Source: Dermatemys mawii (Eukaryota; Chordata; Testudines; Dermatemydidae). From it: a stretch of DNA of 64,000 nucleotides. The number at the start of each line of letters is the position of its first letter. Positions within the stretch are counted from its first letter, which is position 1. Positions 1 to 11,728 of the stretch are shown here, piece by piece. The notes beneath the pieces are model-generated. The model worked only from the letters and a program-made list of their open reading frames with translations. It did no database searches and was not told where the DNA came from. The translations under genes and the position numbers were made by a program. Location of the stretch: NCBI GenBank assembly GCA_007922305.1, contig ML677374.1, forward strand, positions 9,672,094 to 9,736,093, given 5' to 3'.

Positions 1-2153
1 AAATACGAGTTTCATTTTCCGGGATCAAGTTTATAAAATGGTTTTCTCAAGTTATTTCCATGTTTTGTGGCCCATAGTATCACTTTTAAGCAGCCCATAA
101 CTTCCTATAATACTTTAGATTATGCTACTAACCATTACTCATGAGTCTTTAAAGCACACACACAAAAAATTAGGGGTCCATTCATGCAGAAGAGCTTTAG
201 AAGACCAGAGTGCCTTAATTCTGCAGTTTGTACTTGTTGGCTGGATTTTGGGGGTGGAAAAGCAGTCATAACTGGGGACAGGCAGCCAGGACTCTTGAGT
301 TCTATCTATACCTAGTTCTGACAATGACTTACTGGGCAAATTGTTTAACTTTCTTTGCCCATCGGTGAAATTACTATAAATATCACCTAGCTCAGATGGA
401 TGTTGTGCAGCTTAATTAATGCACGTTTGTGAAGACTTCAATGTACAGTTGAATATTATTCCCCAATCAATCCCATCTCACCCTCTTTACCATTTTCTCT
501 CCATAACTAAATATTGATTTTGTTTTCCAGATGAGAAAGTGGCAGAAGATTTTAATCATTTAAAAGTTCAGATTTTATCAAAAGGAATCTATTCAGCCAG
601 AGTGAAATTCATATATAAAGCGATGTCATGCAGGGAAAGATGTAGGAGCTGTGGTGATGGACTATGTCCCAGCAAGGAGAAATATAAAGGGCTCCCTAGA
701 TATTATTTAAATTCCTAGGCTCGAATAAGAGCTGCAACTTTTATGCAGCCCTTCAATTAGAGTCGCATAAATCAAATCCACTGGCCACAGCTGCCCCCAT
801 CCAGTTTACAAAAAAAACCAAACAGGAAAATAAAAATAAATCACCACTCTGCACTGATCTACACCAAACTCTTAGGGAGCCGAGCCCCACCGTGAACTGG
901 AGAAAAATGCTCCTGTATAAGTACGTCACAATTGTCCACCTCTCATGTAGAGCAACCATGGCAGTTTCATTGTTTTCCACAGCCCACCCCAGTGCTGTCA
1001 AGTGAATTTCATCCTAGGTGTTAGTTACTTGTTCAGTAGTTATTGAGAAGAGGTAGAGTCCCATATTTCTAGGCAAAATAGACACTCTTTAAAATGCAAC
1101 GGGAATTTAATGCCTCAAGTTCAGAAAGGTGCTAACAGTGTACCTGAACATATGTTAGAAAAACAAATATTCCCAGTGCATCAAACAGTCTGCTGAGTTA
1201 TAAGCCTAGCTATATTTATGCTGCACACTTTACAAATTGCCTGATTCTACCTACCGCCTGTAGGGACAGTATGAAGAGAGACTCCAGGAGCAAATTTAGG
1301 CTGAGATATGAATTTTATTAGATGATTGCCCATAAAGCTCCTAACAAGGAAAAGGGTAAAGTTGGACTACATATATTGGGCCACATTCTCAGCTGGTGTA
1401 AGTTGGCAAAACCCCATTTTAGTTAATTGAGCTACACCAGCTAAAGATCTTGCTCATTGTGTGTTTATGCTTCTCTCCACCTGCATTGAAATCTGCCTCC
1501 TTGCCGTTGTAATTGTGTGGTCTATGTAAATAAAATATTTCAGTTAAAGAACATCCTCTGTGCTATGGACAGTTTGGAATAAAAATCAATGGACCTAATT
1601 CTGCTGTCAAGTGATATCACTTTTACACTGGTGTAATTCTGTTGGGGTCTCTGTAGTTACCTAGGACTTACACTGGTAAGAAGAGAGCAGAAATAGAACC
1701 CAGCGCATTTGTGCATTCAAGTGCGTCCCATCTGGCCTCACATAAATAGTCTGCTAAGTAAGGGAGAGGTGTGATTTGTATCAGCAACAATGTTTCCTCA
1801 GCTATCAATTCAAGCTGGGCTTTGTGGCTAATAAGGGGCAGCCACACAAGTGAAATGATACCTGGTATCTCAAGCCACCCAGAGACAAGCATTTGTAAGT
1901 TATTTCCCCTGAAGCCTACAATGTCAGGGGTATGCAGTATCTGGATCTAGCTTGGGTATCCCTCTTATGACTGTTGGCCTGCTTTGTTTAATATCATTAT
2001 CAAAGGCTTCAGCCCTCTTTTCTGGGGAAACATTTAGAGGTCAGAGAATCAAATCAGTGTTTGAGTCAATAAATGCCTGTAGCACAAAAGCAACATTTTT
2101 CAGAGAACTACCTTCAAAATCAGTAGAGGAAAACCTTCTGAATTAGCTGCAGG
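1..2153. other. unassigned AT-rich non-coding DNA
   Basis: No gene, exon pair or large repeat is recognised here. The reading frames are short (82 codons or fewer) and carry no motif. The only structure seen is a small palindromic repeat near 1391-1442, listed separately, and a similar degraded piece near 1590-1660 that carries the same ACACTGGTGTAA type of sequence. Confidence 0.6.
1391..1442. repeat. short palindromic dispersed repeat
   Basis: Perfect 10-bp arms AGCTGGTGTA (1391-1400) and TACACCAGCT (1433-1442) flank a loop of about 32 bp. Similar ACACCAG or CTGGTGTA palindromes recur near 15.0, 29.4, 32.2, 50.6 and 61.6 kb, which suggests an old non-autonomous DNA-transposon family rather than a local regulatory site. 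Confidence 0.5.
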
Positions 2154-2379
2154 TGTAACCCACATGCCTCCTGGGTGTGGTACTCTGTGCCATGAGTTTG
2201 CTACAGTCTTAGCTAAGGGCCACATGGCTTTTTGCTCATGCATTTAGCTCCAGAGGCCCCATGTTCGATCCTGCCCACTGACAATTGGGGTCTGTTGGTA
2301 TTACAAGTGGGGGCTCATCTGGGACATCAACTGGGAAGTCTCTGAACTTTAGAGTGCACTTCCTCAGCTAGGGGAAGTA
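2154..2379 (+). mobile_element. tRNA-derived SINE, first unit of a tandem pair
   Basis: This is an RNA polymerase III type SINE unit. Box A-like TTGCTCATGCA lies at 2232-2242 and box B-like TGTTCGATCCT at 2262-2272. The unit opens with TGTAACCCACATGCCTCC and the following unit opens with nearly the same words at 2380, so the two form a head-to-tail pair about 226 bp apart. Its layout (tRNA-like head, unrelated body, no long A tail) resembles the turtle Cry SINE family; that name is inference from memory. Box B has a mismatch at each end relative to GGTTCGATCCC, so this copy is probably inactive. Confidence 0.55.
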
Positions 2380-2566
2380 TGTAACCCACATACCTCCTGG
2401 AGGTGGGGCTCTGTCCCCTGTAGTAGCACTAAGACTACTTACAGATTAGTGAGTCAGCTAACACTATGTGACTTTTAGCTCATGCATTAAGTGCCAATGG
2501 CCCCAGGTTCGATCCCACCTGCCAACAACTGCCAACTGTCAGTGTTATACAAGCAGAGAAAGCATG
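2380..2566 (+). mobile_element. tRNA-derived SINE, second unit of a tandem pair
   Basis: Second unit, opening TGTAACCCACATACCTCC. It carries TAGCTCATGCA (2476-2486) and a perfect box B, GGTTCGATCCC (2506-2516), 30 bp apart start to start, a spacing compatible with a tRNA-type promoter. The unit ends around CTGTCAGTGTTATACA. Box B is better preserved than in the first unit. The 122-codon frame that starts inside it has no protein motif and is treated as chance. Confidence 0.55.
2476..2516 (+). promoter_or_regulatory. Pol III A and B boxes of the SINE
   Basis: TAGCTCATGCA (box A-like) and GGTTCGATCCC (box B, matches the tRNA T-arm consensus) mark the internal promoter of the second SINE unit. 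Whether it is still transcribed cannot be judged from sequence. Confidence 0.55.
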
Positions 2567-5500
2567 GACCAGAGACAGACCCGTGCACAACTTAGGTGGC
2601 CAATGCCTATCTTCCCCACTTATAGAATCACTCTGGGCTCAAGCAGGAGATGGGCATTTGGCCACCTATCCAGAGAACACAGCATGCATGCTCAGGTGGG
2701 AGATGGGCATCTGGGCACCTGCAGTGAGGCTGTAGCACAAGCCCATGAGCAAGAACTCAGGTACCAAATGAGTCTAGGCACCTACCGGCTCAGGCAGCAG
2801 CTGAGTGGGAGTTTTGTCAAGCAAAGTGGTGCCTGAAAAAAAATGGGACTTCAGTGCCTAAGTACTTTCTTGGATCACCCCCTTAAACTGTGCCTCAGTT
2901 TCCCCACATGAGGAAAAAGTCGTGAGTGGCATAGCACCATCTTGTGCACCTTGCAGATATATTCAAGGAGTAGGTTAGAGATATGGGGCAAAGTTTAGGG
3001 GTTCTTTGGGTCAGACACTAGATCCATTCAATTGTGGATGAAATTGTTAAAGAAAAAGCACTTCACTGAAACCTCAGACACCCTGCTTCCTCTGTAATAC
3101 TAGACTGCCTGTTCACATTTCTAAAACACTTGAAGACCTATGAAGGAAAATGTTCATAAAAGCATCATATTCTTCCTGAAGAGGTACAGTGCCCGCTAGA
3201 ATAGTGCTACAATACAGCCAGGAAATAGCATTCTCTCAGATCAAAGACTGCTTTACCTCAGTACATTTGAGAGCATGTGGGAGCATCCTTCCACCTGTTG
3301 TAGCAGATCTGACACCGTTACCTCTGCTGGTGAAGTCCGATTGTGGCAGAGGAGGCAGGTGGCAGACACTCAACATCAAGATTACAGCTGCAGCAGCAAA
3401 GTGTTTACAGTGAAGAGCTTGCTACATATACAAGCAAGATAGATTAGACAGTTAATGAGCCTTAAAGAGGCTCATGCAAACTGGCTGAGAATTTTGAATT
3501 TGCAGTGAAACAAAGTCAGGTGATTTTCCAACTGCTCATGTGTTACCCTGTGAAAATTTCACACATCTGTCTTGTGTCCCCAAACTTCCTTGCAATTATA
3601 CATAAGTTGTTCGTGTCTGCATAGAGGAAGACCCTACTGAAAGAAACAAAGTGTGCTGAAGGGCAGGAATCAAGGTGACAGCCATGCAACAGCTCTAACC
3701 CTTGCTATAGGCTAAGTTGCAGCTTTAGGGACAGCCCTGAGCAAGGCATAAACTACGTAGCCTCAGGAATGACCCTAGGGAGCACTGTGCCGTGAATTCC
3801 CCTCTCAGTCATTGTCCCACCCACCCCACAGCTTCCTTTTTGCTCCTAGGAGTAGTGAATTACTTCTACCCTAAATTATCAAAAGATTCATACACACACA
3901 GAGCTGCAACAAGTCAGCAGTACGCGGTGAAGCCAATGCTCCATGCCTTCCCCTGGCTGGCCACCTGCTCTGGTGGGGGTCTATTCATGTGACTAGCCCT
4001 GTCTGTGTATCTTGAGTCTGGCTGTGTAGGAGCAAAGCCCTCATGGGGCATAAGGAAGGATATTACTTGTTCTTTCTGGGTACATTGTCCAAGTTACAAT
4101 CTAGCCCTATGTCTAGCTATTGAGGCCTGATCCAGTGGGCTTTGGAGCAACCCTCAATAGCTTCATTTCTCCACTTCTGCTTTCGTCAATGACTAAAGAG
4201 ACTTTCTGTAATACAAAATCCCTGCATTTGATCTAATGGTTTATGACATTTGAGACAATCCCGCACAAAGCTATACAGTCAACCACTCAGTATAAAAATA
4301 GATGTGCGCTCCCTCCCATTACACAGTAAATGTATTGCATTTAGTTTTCTGGGCAAACCTTTTCAATTCTAGTTCCATTTCAAAAGTTTTAAAAGTTCAT
4401 ATTGCCTGAGGATTCCATTTCCATTATGAGGAGTTCTGTGACTCAAGCTGTGGTTTAAAAAAAGACCAAAAATGAATCTTCAGTTTCTCTCAGGAGAGGA
4501 TGCTTTTGAGGAGATACAATCAGATACAATCTCTTTTATGTAGCACAAGGCAAAAGACCTTTGGTGTCAGAAATCTTTGAGTTTAATTCTCTAGAGAGAA
4601 TCTGTCATATTTTCCAGTATCTCGGGGGGCACTGGAAGTTAAATACCAAGGTTTCCATGTTTTAATTTATTTTAAGAGGTTTGTATCACTATTCCATAGT
4701 TTACAAAGGAAGATATGCATGCTCCATACAGAGTAGCCACAAACTACTCAATAATTAAGATGTTATCGTTTTAAGAGGCCTCCAAAGCCTTCACTTGATC
4801 TGTTAGAATCAGAGTCCAAAGGAAACCAAAATAAAACACACATTCACTCCCTCAGTTGCAGTTCTGTATCTTCCCGTATCTAAAAATAGCAGAAACTCTG
4901 GTTTTGCTTTGTATTTTGCCTTTTTTCTTAATGACTGTCAATTACATGTTAAAATACCATCAGCAACAACCCCTAATCTTCACCATTTTTTATTTAAATA
5001 GATATGCTAATGTTCCCTTGCAAGTCAGGCTCACAATAAGCCTGGTACCGGTGCACCAAGATGTGTTTTCTTGTACACAATGGAATCCTAAAGCAACTGA
5101 TGCAATCTAACATTTTTGCTAGTATCTTAGACAGCACATTGCTGTTTTCAGGCATTGGTGAGACACATTATAAAGAAGAGAAAGAGGCCAACGTAGAAGC
5201 TTAGTTAATTTAAATAGTTTCTATTCATACTGAATAGAACTTGCGGAACAAGGGGCATTAGAAGCCCCTCCAGTCTAGTTTAGGAGCCATAGAAAATTCA
5301 GATGTTCCACTGCTTATAATAGGGACAATTTTATATCTCCATTCCAATTTTGTATCTCCCTCTGTCTCAATGCTCATATTTCCTAATCTTATGATAGCTG
5401 GATAACAGGTTGTTTTGTTTTTTTAAACCTACTCCTTCCCTGTAGAATTTTATGGCAGGAATCCAAAACTGAAATCAGGGTAATAAAAAGCCACTAACAC

Positions 5501-6444
5501 TCTAACCCTTAGCAGCAGATTGACACACGCCCCATTTCCCCCTCTGAGTGTTAAACCCTTCTTTCTTGTGTTGATCATAAACAGGTTTAATGAACTATTT
5601 GCCCAAAGCTATAGGTACCCCTACCCCTAGTGGGAAATTAACCCTGAAGCCCCAAACCATTGCCTGGATCAACAGGGCCTCCTGCTATGTAAGCAGGTAG
5701 GGCAAGGCAGAGTTTCAAAAAGGCCCCTCCAAGCAGCCCAAAAAGATTTGGGCAACTCATCACCCCAAGATATTCTACACTCTTCTTTTAGTGTATTGTG
5801 TTCTGGTGGATGGGTGTGGGGGGTGGAGTTATAAACATACACATGATTTTCCCTTTTGTTAAATGATATACTATTAAAAGGCTAGAATGATTCAATCCTG
5901 CTTGCACAAGGGAAGTGATAAAGAACAGGCTATGCAAAATACTTCCTAATAGGATGCACCCTGAAATGATGTAGCATTGCTTCAATTGATTTTGGAATCT
6001 CAATTTTGGTCATATTGATGTTGTCACCTGACTATGACAAGTAGTCACAGCAAAAGGACACCACCCCCAAACTTCTGATTATACTTGTCATTAAACATCT
6101 CCTCTGCACTGCTAAGAAAAAGTCACCTCTTTTGGCCACAGAGGACACAGGCTTAATCTGAAATGACATTCAAGGAGGTGTTGGTAGCAACAAGTCACAT
6201 ATGGTAATAACCAAGAACAACTTTAGTTGTTGAAATTATGACCACCTGCTTTCAAATTTTTCTACTTCCTTGATATCCTGCCTCAGAGAATACAATACCA
6301 ATGCAGGACTATCTCAGTCTCCATAAACACACTGTTAGATTGCAGTGTGTGCTGATAGTATGGATACCAATATTGTGTATATGCTGTACCATGAGCAGAG
6401 GGAGTGGGGGGAGGCGGGGAGGTAGGACATTCCCAGCAGATTTA
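2567..6444. other. unassigned AT-rich non-coding DNA
   Basis: No gene recognised. Around 2600-2830 there are repeated words such as GATGGGCAT and GGCACCTAC that look like degraded dispersed repeat. The remainder, to 6.4 kb, shows scattered homopolymer runs and short frames without motifs. Confidence 0.55.
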
Positions 6445-6527
6445 AGATTCTCAAAGGTATTTCGGCACTTAACTCCTGATGAAATCCATGGGAGTTAGAC
6501 ACCTAAATACTTTTGAGTATCTGATCC
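6445..6527. mobile_element. palindromic MITE, GATCCTCAAAGGTATTTAGG family
   Basis: Inverted arms: GATTCTCAAAGGTATTTCGG at the left and CTAAATACTTTTGAGTATC at the right, with inner arms TAACTCC and GGAGTTA around a short loop. The ends match those of the small element at 53110-53163, where TAA duplications are visible, so this is a fuller copy of the same family. No transposase frame. Likely a Harbinger-type non-autonomous element; the superfamily is inferred from the 3-bp duplication at the other copy. Confidence 0.55.
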
Positions 6528-6742
6528 ACACCCTAAATATCACAGGCACCAAAAACTGATCTGTCCTAAAGCATGCAGAATAATGTCCCAAGGGAATTAA
6601 TGGAAGGCTCATTGGGGCTATTTAAAACTGGGCTTAAAGTTCTCACATATATACTATAGGACATAATTCTGCACTGAGATCAGAGGTGAGAAAATAGGTG
6701 TTTCCCATCCCTGGTAAAGCAACTAAGTTTTATGTCTGTTAT

Positions 6743-6770
6743 TCTCTCTCTCTTTTTCTCTCTCTCTCAT
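6743..6770 (+). repeat. CT-rich microsatellite
   Basis: Interrupted (CT)n tract with a central T run. Confidence 0.8.
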
Positions 6771-6879
6771 TTACTATAGGAATATCAGAAATGAATATAC
6801 CAAGAGTAATGCCTCAGCTTGCTGTATGTCCAATATTTGTTTTCCTAAGCAATGAGTTTTTAAAATAAAGGGTGAAAAA

Positions 6880-7250
6880 GGTTTTTTTCTGTCTCACAAC
6901 AGTTAAAGATTTTGAAAAAATTTTCCATTGCAAAATGTGACAAAAAGTAAAAAATCCCAATTTTTTACAAATCAATCATTTGGGAAAAAATGACATCAGT
7001 GGCAATCAAAATGTTTCATTTCAATTTCAATCTTTTTATTTTACATTTTTAGTATACATTCATTATAATTTCAAAATAAAATGTCATTTTGAACCAATAA
7101 TTAAAAGTTTTCATTGTGAAAATGAGATGTTTTGACAATTTTGAAGCTTGCTTGCTTTTTTTTTTAAAAAAAAATTTGAATTGAAAAATTTAATGGTTCG
7201 GGTGAACCATCATGCTCTGATTGAAAAATATCCCATTGGACAATTTCTAA
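6880..7250. repeat. AT-rich dispersed repeat (AAATTTTC-rich)
   Basis: Dense words such as GAAAAAATTTTCC, AAAATGTTTCATTTC and TTGACAATTTTG, followed by a T8-10/A9 junction near 7158-7176. Similar sequence occurs near 18995-19180 and 43200-43320, so this is probably an old dispersed family rather than plain low complexity. No terminal repeats or target duplication could be fixed. Confidence 0.4.
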
Positions 7251-7254
7251 GCAG

Positions 7255-8169
7255 CTTTAGTTTAAAATAGTGGCATAGGTTCTTGCAGCAAGCACTTTCA
7301 TTTCATTTGAATGGAGGACTGAGATTTTATTCTTAGGACAAAAATACAATTTCGCCATCGTCTTCAGAAGCTCAGTGGGGATAGAGGAAGTGGGGCTGGA
7401 GCACCTAAGAATTGTGGGGGGGGGGTGTTAAATGGGTCTTCTGCAACTGTCAAGTATTTCCTCAGTTTGTTGCTTGGATTTTTCCATTATGAGTCACTGC
7501 AACTTAGATAAATGAGGTCACTGGGTTTGAAATGCCAGGCTTCATTATCTCTTCACACTCAAGCAGTTCTACTGACTCCCGTGTCAGTAATTGGTTCCCT
7601 GATATTAATAATGAGCTCTCTGCCTGTATAACCAATCTACTCAGACAATACTAATGGCAGGAAGGAGAAAGGAGACAAAGAACTATGTCAGTAAACAAAT
7701 TACGAGGTTGCATAGCCAGTACCCATCAAGCGCTGAAAAACAATTTACCGAGTATTCTGCAAAGGCAATTTAAGAAACTTTTTTCTGGTATACGAAAAAG
7801 TACAAAACGTGAGCTAAATTTTATATGTCAAGAATAATCATCATATATTATGATGTTGAAAAGGAGCCTTCTTTCAACTGTTCATACATGGATTCTTTCT
7901 GAATAGTTCCCATTGCAAGGTAAACAAATACATTAAAGGGACACTGTCAGGTTAGGCAGGTATTTTTAAAGATTTTTTCCCCTATGTATCTAACAACTTA
8001 GATGGCTGAAAACTACGAGAGGTTTACAAACATAGCTAACTTGTTTTTCGCCACTAGATTGCTTTTAGAATTGCACTCAATAAGGAAATTGAAACTAGTC
8101 AGTTTCCTATATTCACACTGCAGTAGCACAAAGCTGTTATGATGGCGTTCATGTAAAACACTGGCAGAG
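7255..8169. other. unassigned non-coding DNA
   Basis: Nothing recognised apart from a run of nine G near 7418-7426. No plausible exon or repeat boundary. Confidence 0.5.
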
Positions 8170-8288
8170 GGATTTTCAAAAGTGCTTCGTATGGGATTAG
8201 CTCTGCTCTCACTGGAGTCAGTGGAAGTTTTAACATTGACTTTGATAGGAGAGGAGTTAAGCCAACACTGAGTGTTTTTGAAAATCCC
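8170..8288. mobile_element. palindromic MITE with GGATTTTCAAAA ends
   Basis: Left end GGATTTTCAAAAGTGCT and right end TGTTTTTGAAAATCC are inverted copies 119 bp apart overall. The interior holds AGTGGAAG and ATTGACTTTGA type words common to the amniote palindromic repeats. The two overlapping minus-strand frames here (100 and 63 codons) have no motif and are chance. Confidence 0.5.
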
Positions 8289-8449
8289 ACATTCTATGTG
8301 AAGGAAATTAGCCATATGCTTAAGAGCCTGTCCTTATCAATCAAGTATGTGCATAACTTTACTAACATAAGTTGCCTCATTGAAGTCAATGGCATTGATC
8401 ATATTGTAAATGTTGATACTTAAATATCTGCAGTTTTAAGCCCTACGGG

Positions 8450-8695
8450 TAACATTTTCAAAAGTGCCTAAGTGATTTAGAAACCTAAATTAGTTTATTC
8501 AAGAGTCACTTAGACCCATAAACTGTCAATGAGACTTAGGCTCCTAAGCACCTAAGGTGTTGTCTCCATGGCCAGTTATTGCATGGCAGCTGCTGCACTG
8601 TAGATTCACACCCTGACTTTGCTGCACTACTACTTGCATGTCACTTTTGAAAATGGAATGTAAGCTCCTAAGTCACATTTGAAAATTTAACCTTA
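8450..8695. repeat. degraded palindromic repeat, AAGTGCCTAAGTGA family
   Basis: The left part reads TTTTCAAAAGTGCCTAAGTG and the right part CTCCTAAGTCACATTTGAAA; these are inverted relatives. About 95 bp of unrelated sequence (roughly 8545-8640) separates them, so the element appears interrupted or rearranged. Confidence 0.4.
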
Positions 8696-9130
8696 AGTGC
8701 GTATACTGCAAATCCACAAGAGGAACCCCAAATAATCTTTATCAGAACCACTAACAAAAAATTAACAGGGATAGGGGGATGCAAAGCATGATTTTTACAG
8801 GGTATATTTGTAAAACAGTGCAAAAAATTCCCCAAATTAGCCATATTTTTTAAAAAATATTAAAATACATGTTATCCACTCCTCAGATCCACAATTTTAG
8901 GTGTTTAATTTTAATCAGACACTATCAGTATACACTAATCATAAGTTTAGTTTATGCTAATCATAAGTCTCTCCATTACCTTGTGCTCCTCCCCTTGTTT
9001 GTTGTATATTTTTACCTCCCATTGTATATAAAATGTTCCAATCCTGCATTCTGATCCAGCTACATAGAACCCCATTGATTTTAATGGACAGCAGCCCACC
9101 TGTATGGATCATAATGCCAGTTTGTAACCT

Positions 9131-9203
9131 GAGATTGTAAGGACTTTGGGTCAGGGACTGTCTTTTGATTATGAGTGTGAGTTCCCTGTGCCCAGCACAA
9201 GAA
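9131..9203 (+). mobile_element. L2/MIR-like SINE tail
   Basis: ATTGTAAGGACTTTGGGTCA followed by GGGACTGTCTTTTG and GCCCAGCACAA is the usual 3' part of CORE-SINE/L2-related repeats of amniotes. It abuts a CR1 3' end at 9204. The head is not recognised. Confidence 0.5.
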
Positions 9204-9398
9204 AGTGGTGGATTCGTCATCTCTTAGTGTCTTCATATCAAGACTGGATGCCTCTCTGGAAGACAGGCATTAACAAAACACAAGTCATTGGGCTCAATGC
9301 AGAGATCACTAGGTGAACCTTAATGGCTTGTGATATACAGGAGACCAGATTAAATGAGCTCATGGTCCCTTCTGGCCTTACACTCTATGAATCTATGC
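9204..9398 (+). mobile_element. CR1 LINE, 3' end fragment
   Basis: Starts AGTGGTGGATTC, continues with ATCAAGACTGGATGCCT and ends GGCCTTACACTCTATGAATC, the characteristic CR1 3' UTR. It contains no ORF2 sequence, so it is a 5'-truncated copy of the usual kind. An internal stretch of about 30 bp near 9260-9290 fits the consensus poorly. Confidence 0.75.
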
Positions 9399-10601
9399 AT
9401 AAATTCTAATTGGGGTCCCTGGCTATTATTTCAATACAAATAATAAATAATGCACCCATTGGGAGTCTGGGGTTTATATATTATTGCCACAACTGAATTA
9501 TTATTTTGGATATTTGAGGTTACCTCCCTGTAGGTGAGAGAAGTAACTGCAATATGACAATCCTGCACTTACAGTGGCTTAAAACAATTTGCACAGCAAT
9601 GTTTGTAGTGATCCTACTGCAATACAGACTGGCTGGCAGCAGTGCTTTGCAAATATTTCAGCTTTAAGATTAAATGCTCCTTGAAAATCAGGGTGTGTTA
9701 AAGAGACTGTATCAGAATCTAATTTCCTGTAATTTAGGAAGCTAGCTGAAACATCAATTCATCCTCTAAGAGTCAACACAAAAATTTGGGATGAAATCCA
9801 AGGTTGGTGGCCTAATCACTAAATAAAAACCTATACTGCAGCTTGTCACTTCATGTGGAAACAGTTTTCCAGATTTTTTTTTTTCAAAGCTTAGCACTTA
9901 AACGGTCCTTAACAGGCTGCACAGAGAATAAAGGGTAAAATATCCATCCACAGAAACTTGCCTTAATAAGGAGCAACACCTAATGTAAAAGTAAATTTTA
10001 AGATGCATTCCAGGCTGATATACAGACATTTAAAGTTAGCTGGTAGGTTTCTTACCTACATACCTCTGTGAAGAATGCATCCTATAATATAAAAGGGCTC
10101 ACTTTGCAGGAATGTTTTTTGGGATATCCAGCCTAAATTTTTGTTTTGTCAGTTTCATCTATTTCCTCTTCATCGTTTCTAATACACCAACTACAGGGCA
10201 ATTCTCATGAGCCTCACAGGTTTTAGAGCTTTTCTTGGCCCCAGCTGCTGGAATCATGATATTGCATGAGTCTCAATGTATTTTTTTTTTTAATAGCAAT
10301 CTTCTGTACCTTATGGTTGCAGAGAGAAGCCTTAAACGGTGTTCTGAGTGCACCCTACAGGCAGAAAAGCCAGAAAGCAAACAAAAAACTCAGCATTTAT
10401 TATTTTAAAAAAATAAATCTCAAGCCATGAGGCCGGGGGCCCAGCTCACAATATTTGAACCTCTAGGATTGGCAGTACTGCTACTGTTTCATCAGCAATA
10501 ACTGGTGATGCAACAAAAATCTTTCCTACAACTCTGCATGTGCATAGAAGATTAGAAGTTGCTACATTCTGAGAGGCCTGTCCCTGTGTGGTAGCAGCAT
10601 G
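9399..10601. other. unassigned AT-rich non-coding DNA
   Basis: No gene or repeat recognised. Contains poly-T runs near 9875 and 10281. The sequence rises in GC only at the hAT element that follows. Confidence 0.5.
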
Positions 10602-10904
10602 GCCACCAGCAGGGGCGAATCTAGGCACCAGCGCAGCAAGCGCATGCCTGGGATGGCAAGTCACTGGGAGCGGCCTTCCGGTTTCTGTCAGGGTGGCAGT
10701 CAGGCTTGTGGGAGGTCTGCTGGTCCCGCAGATTCGGTGGTATTTTGGCGGTGGATACACCGAAGCCAAGGGATTGGTGGGCCTCCTGCAGAACGCTACC
10801 AAATTGGGGTGGGACCAGCGGACCTCCCACAGGCGTGCTGCCAAAGGCCGCCTGACTGCCACGCTTGGGGCGACGAAAAACGTAGAGCCACCCCTGGCCA
10901 CCAG
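10602..10904 (+). mobile_element. hAT-type non-autonomous element with perfect 8-bp TSD
   Basis: The 287-bp element runs from 10610 to 10896. Its ends are CAGGGGCGAATCTAGG and GTAGAGCCACCCCTG, inverted repeats of the hAT CAG...CTG type. It is flanked on both sides by GCCACCAG (10602-10609 and 10897-10904), a perfect 8-bp target duplication, the length expected for hAT. Inside, GTGGCAGTCAGGC and GCCTGACTGCCAC form a second nested inverted repeat. The block is CpG-rich against an AT-rich background, and it generates several overlapping frames of 96 to 151 codons on both strands. These match no protein and stop within or just outside the element, so they are not annotated as genes. Confidence 0.85.
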
Positions 10905-11289
10905 CTAGCATTCCTGAGCACTAATTGTTATACTACAATAGATCCTTTCCTGAAACCTGACCTTCTTTCTCTAGTTCAACCCATTAGGCCATATCTAACC
11001 ATTTTATGGACAAATAAACAACAAAATTAACTAACTTCCAAACCTGCAAAACATCAACAGACCAGAGGTTACCAGCACTTAGCCCAATCACAGTCTCATC
11101 TTTATCATGGACAGGTTGTTCCTGAGATAATGTGGTTTCCTCAATGGGCGACTGGACCTTCATTGCACTACTTCTATCTTCTTTCACCTTCCCTATCACT
11201 AAAATCTTTTTGAAGCCTCAGTATTACTCCCTATCTTTTTGCTTTCCAGAACTCTTGGCATCTTGAGGGACTCACATGGGTTGGAAGAA

Positions 11290-11728
11290 GAATGAGCAAT
11301 ACTTGTGGCACCTTGGAGACTAACAAATTTATTTGGGCATAAGCTTTCATGGGCTAAAACCCACTTTATCAGGTGCATAGAGTGGAACATATAGTAGGAA
11401 GATATAAATATCTAGAACATGAAAAGATGGGGGTTGCCATACCAACTCTAAGAGACTGATCAATTAAGGTGAGCTATTATCAGCAGGAGAAAAAAAACTT
11501 TTGTAGTGATAATCAGGATGGCCCATTTCAAACAGTTGACAAGAAGGTGTGAGTAACAGTAGGGGAAAGCTAGCATGATAAAATAGATTCCACTCTATGC
11601 ATCTGATGAAGTGGGTTTTAACCAATGAAAGCTTATGCCCAAATAAATTTGTTAGTCTCTAAGGTGCCACAAGTACTCCTCGTTCATTTTGCAGATACAG
11701 ACTAACTTGGCTACCATTCTGAAACCTG
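11290..11728 (+). mobile_element. long inverted-repeat (foldback) DNA element
   Basis: The left arm 11290-11387 and right arm 11588-11685 are inverted copies of 98 bp with roughly nine in ten bases matching; both carry ACAAATTTATTTGGGCATAA (or its complement), and the right one is followed by CAGACTAACTTGGCTACC...GAAACCTG at 11698-11728. That right terminal stretch has no partner on the left, so the left tip is lost. The 200-bp loop has no reading frame of note. This is a familiar reptile dispersed element, probably hAT-related; the superfamily is my inference. Confidence 0.7.

Noticed and set aside
2476..2516. Possible tRNA gene
   Set aside because: Only box A- and B-like elements are present; no cloverleaf acceptor stem pairs, and it belongs to a SINE unit.
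2468..2836. 122-codon frame
   Set aside because: Begins inside the tRNA-derived SINE and runs through repeat-like sequence; no motif.
10446..11030. Four overlapping frames of 96-151 codons on both strands
   Set aside because: They arise from the GC-rich hAT element 10610-10896, with its perfect target duplication, and show no protein motif.
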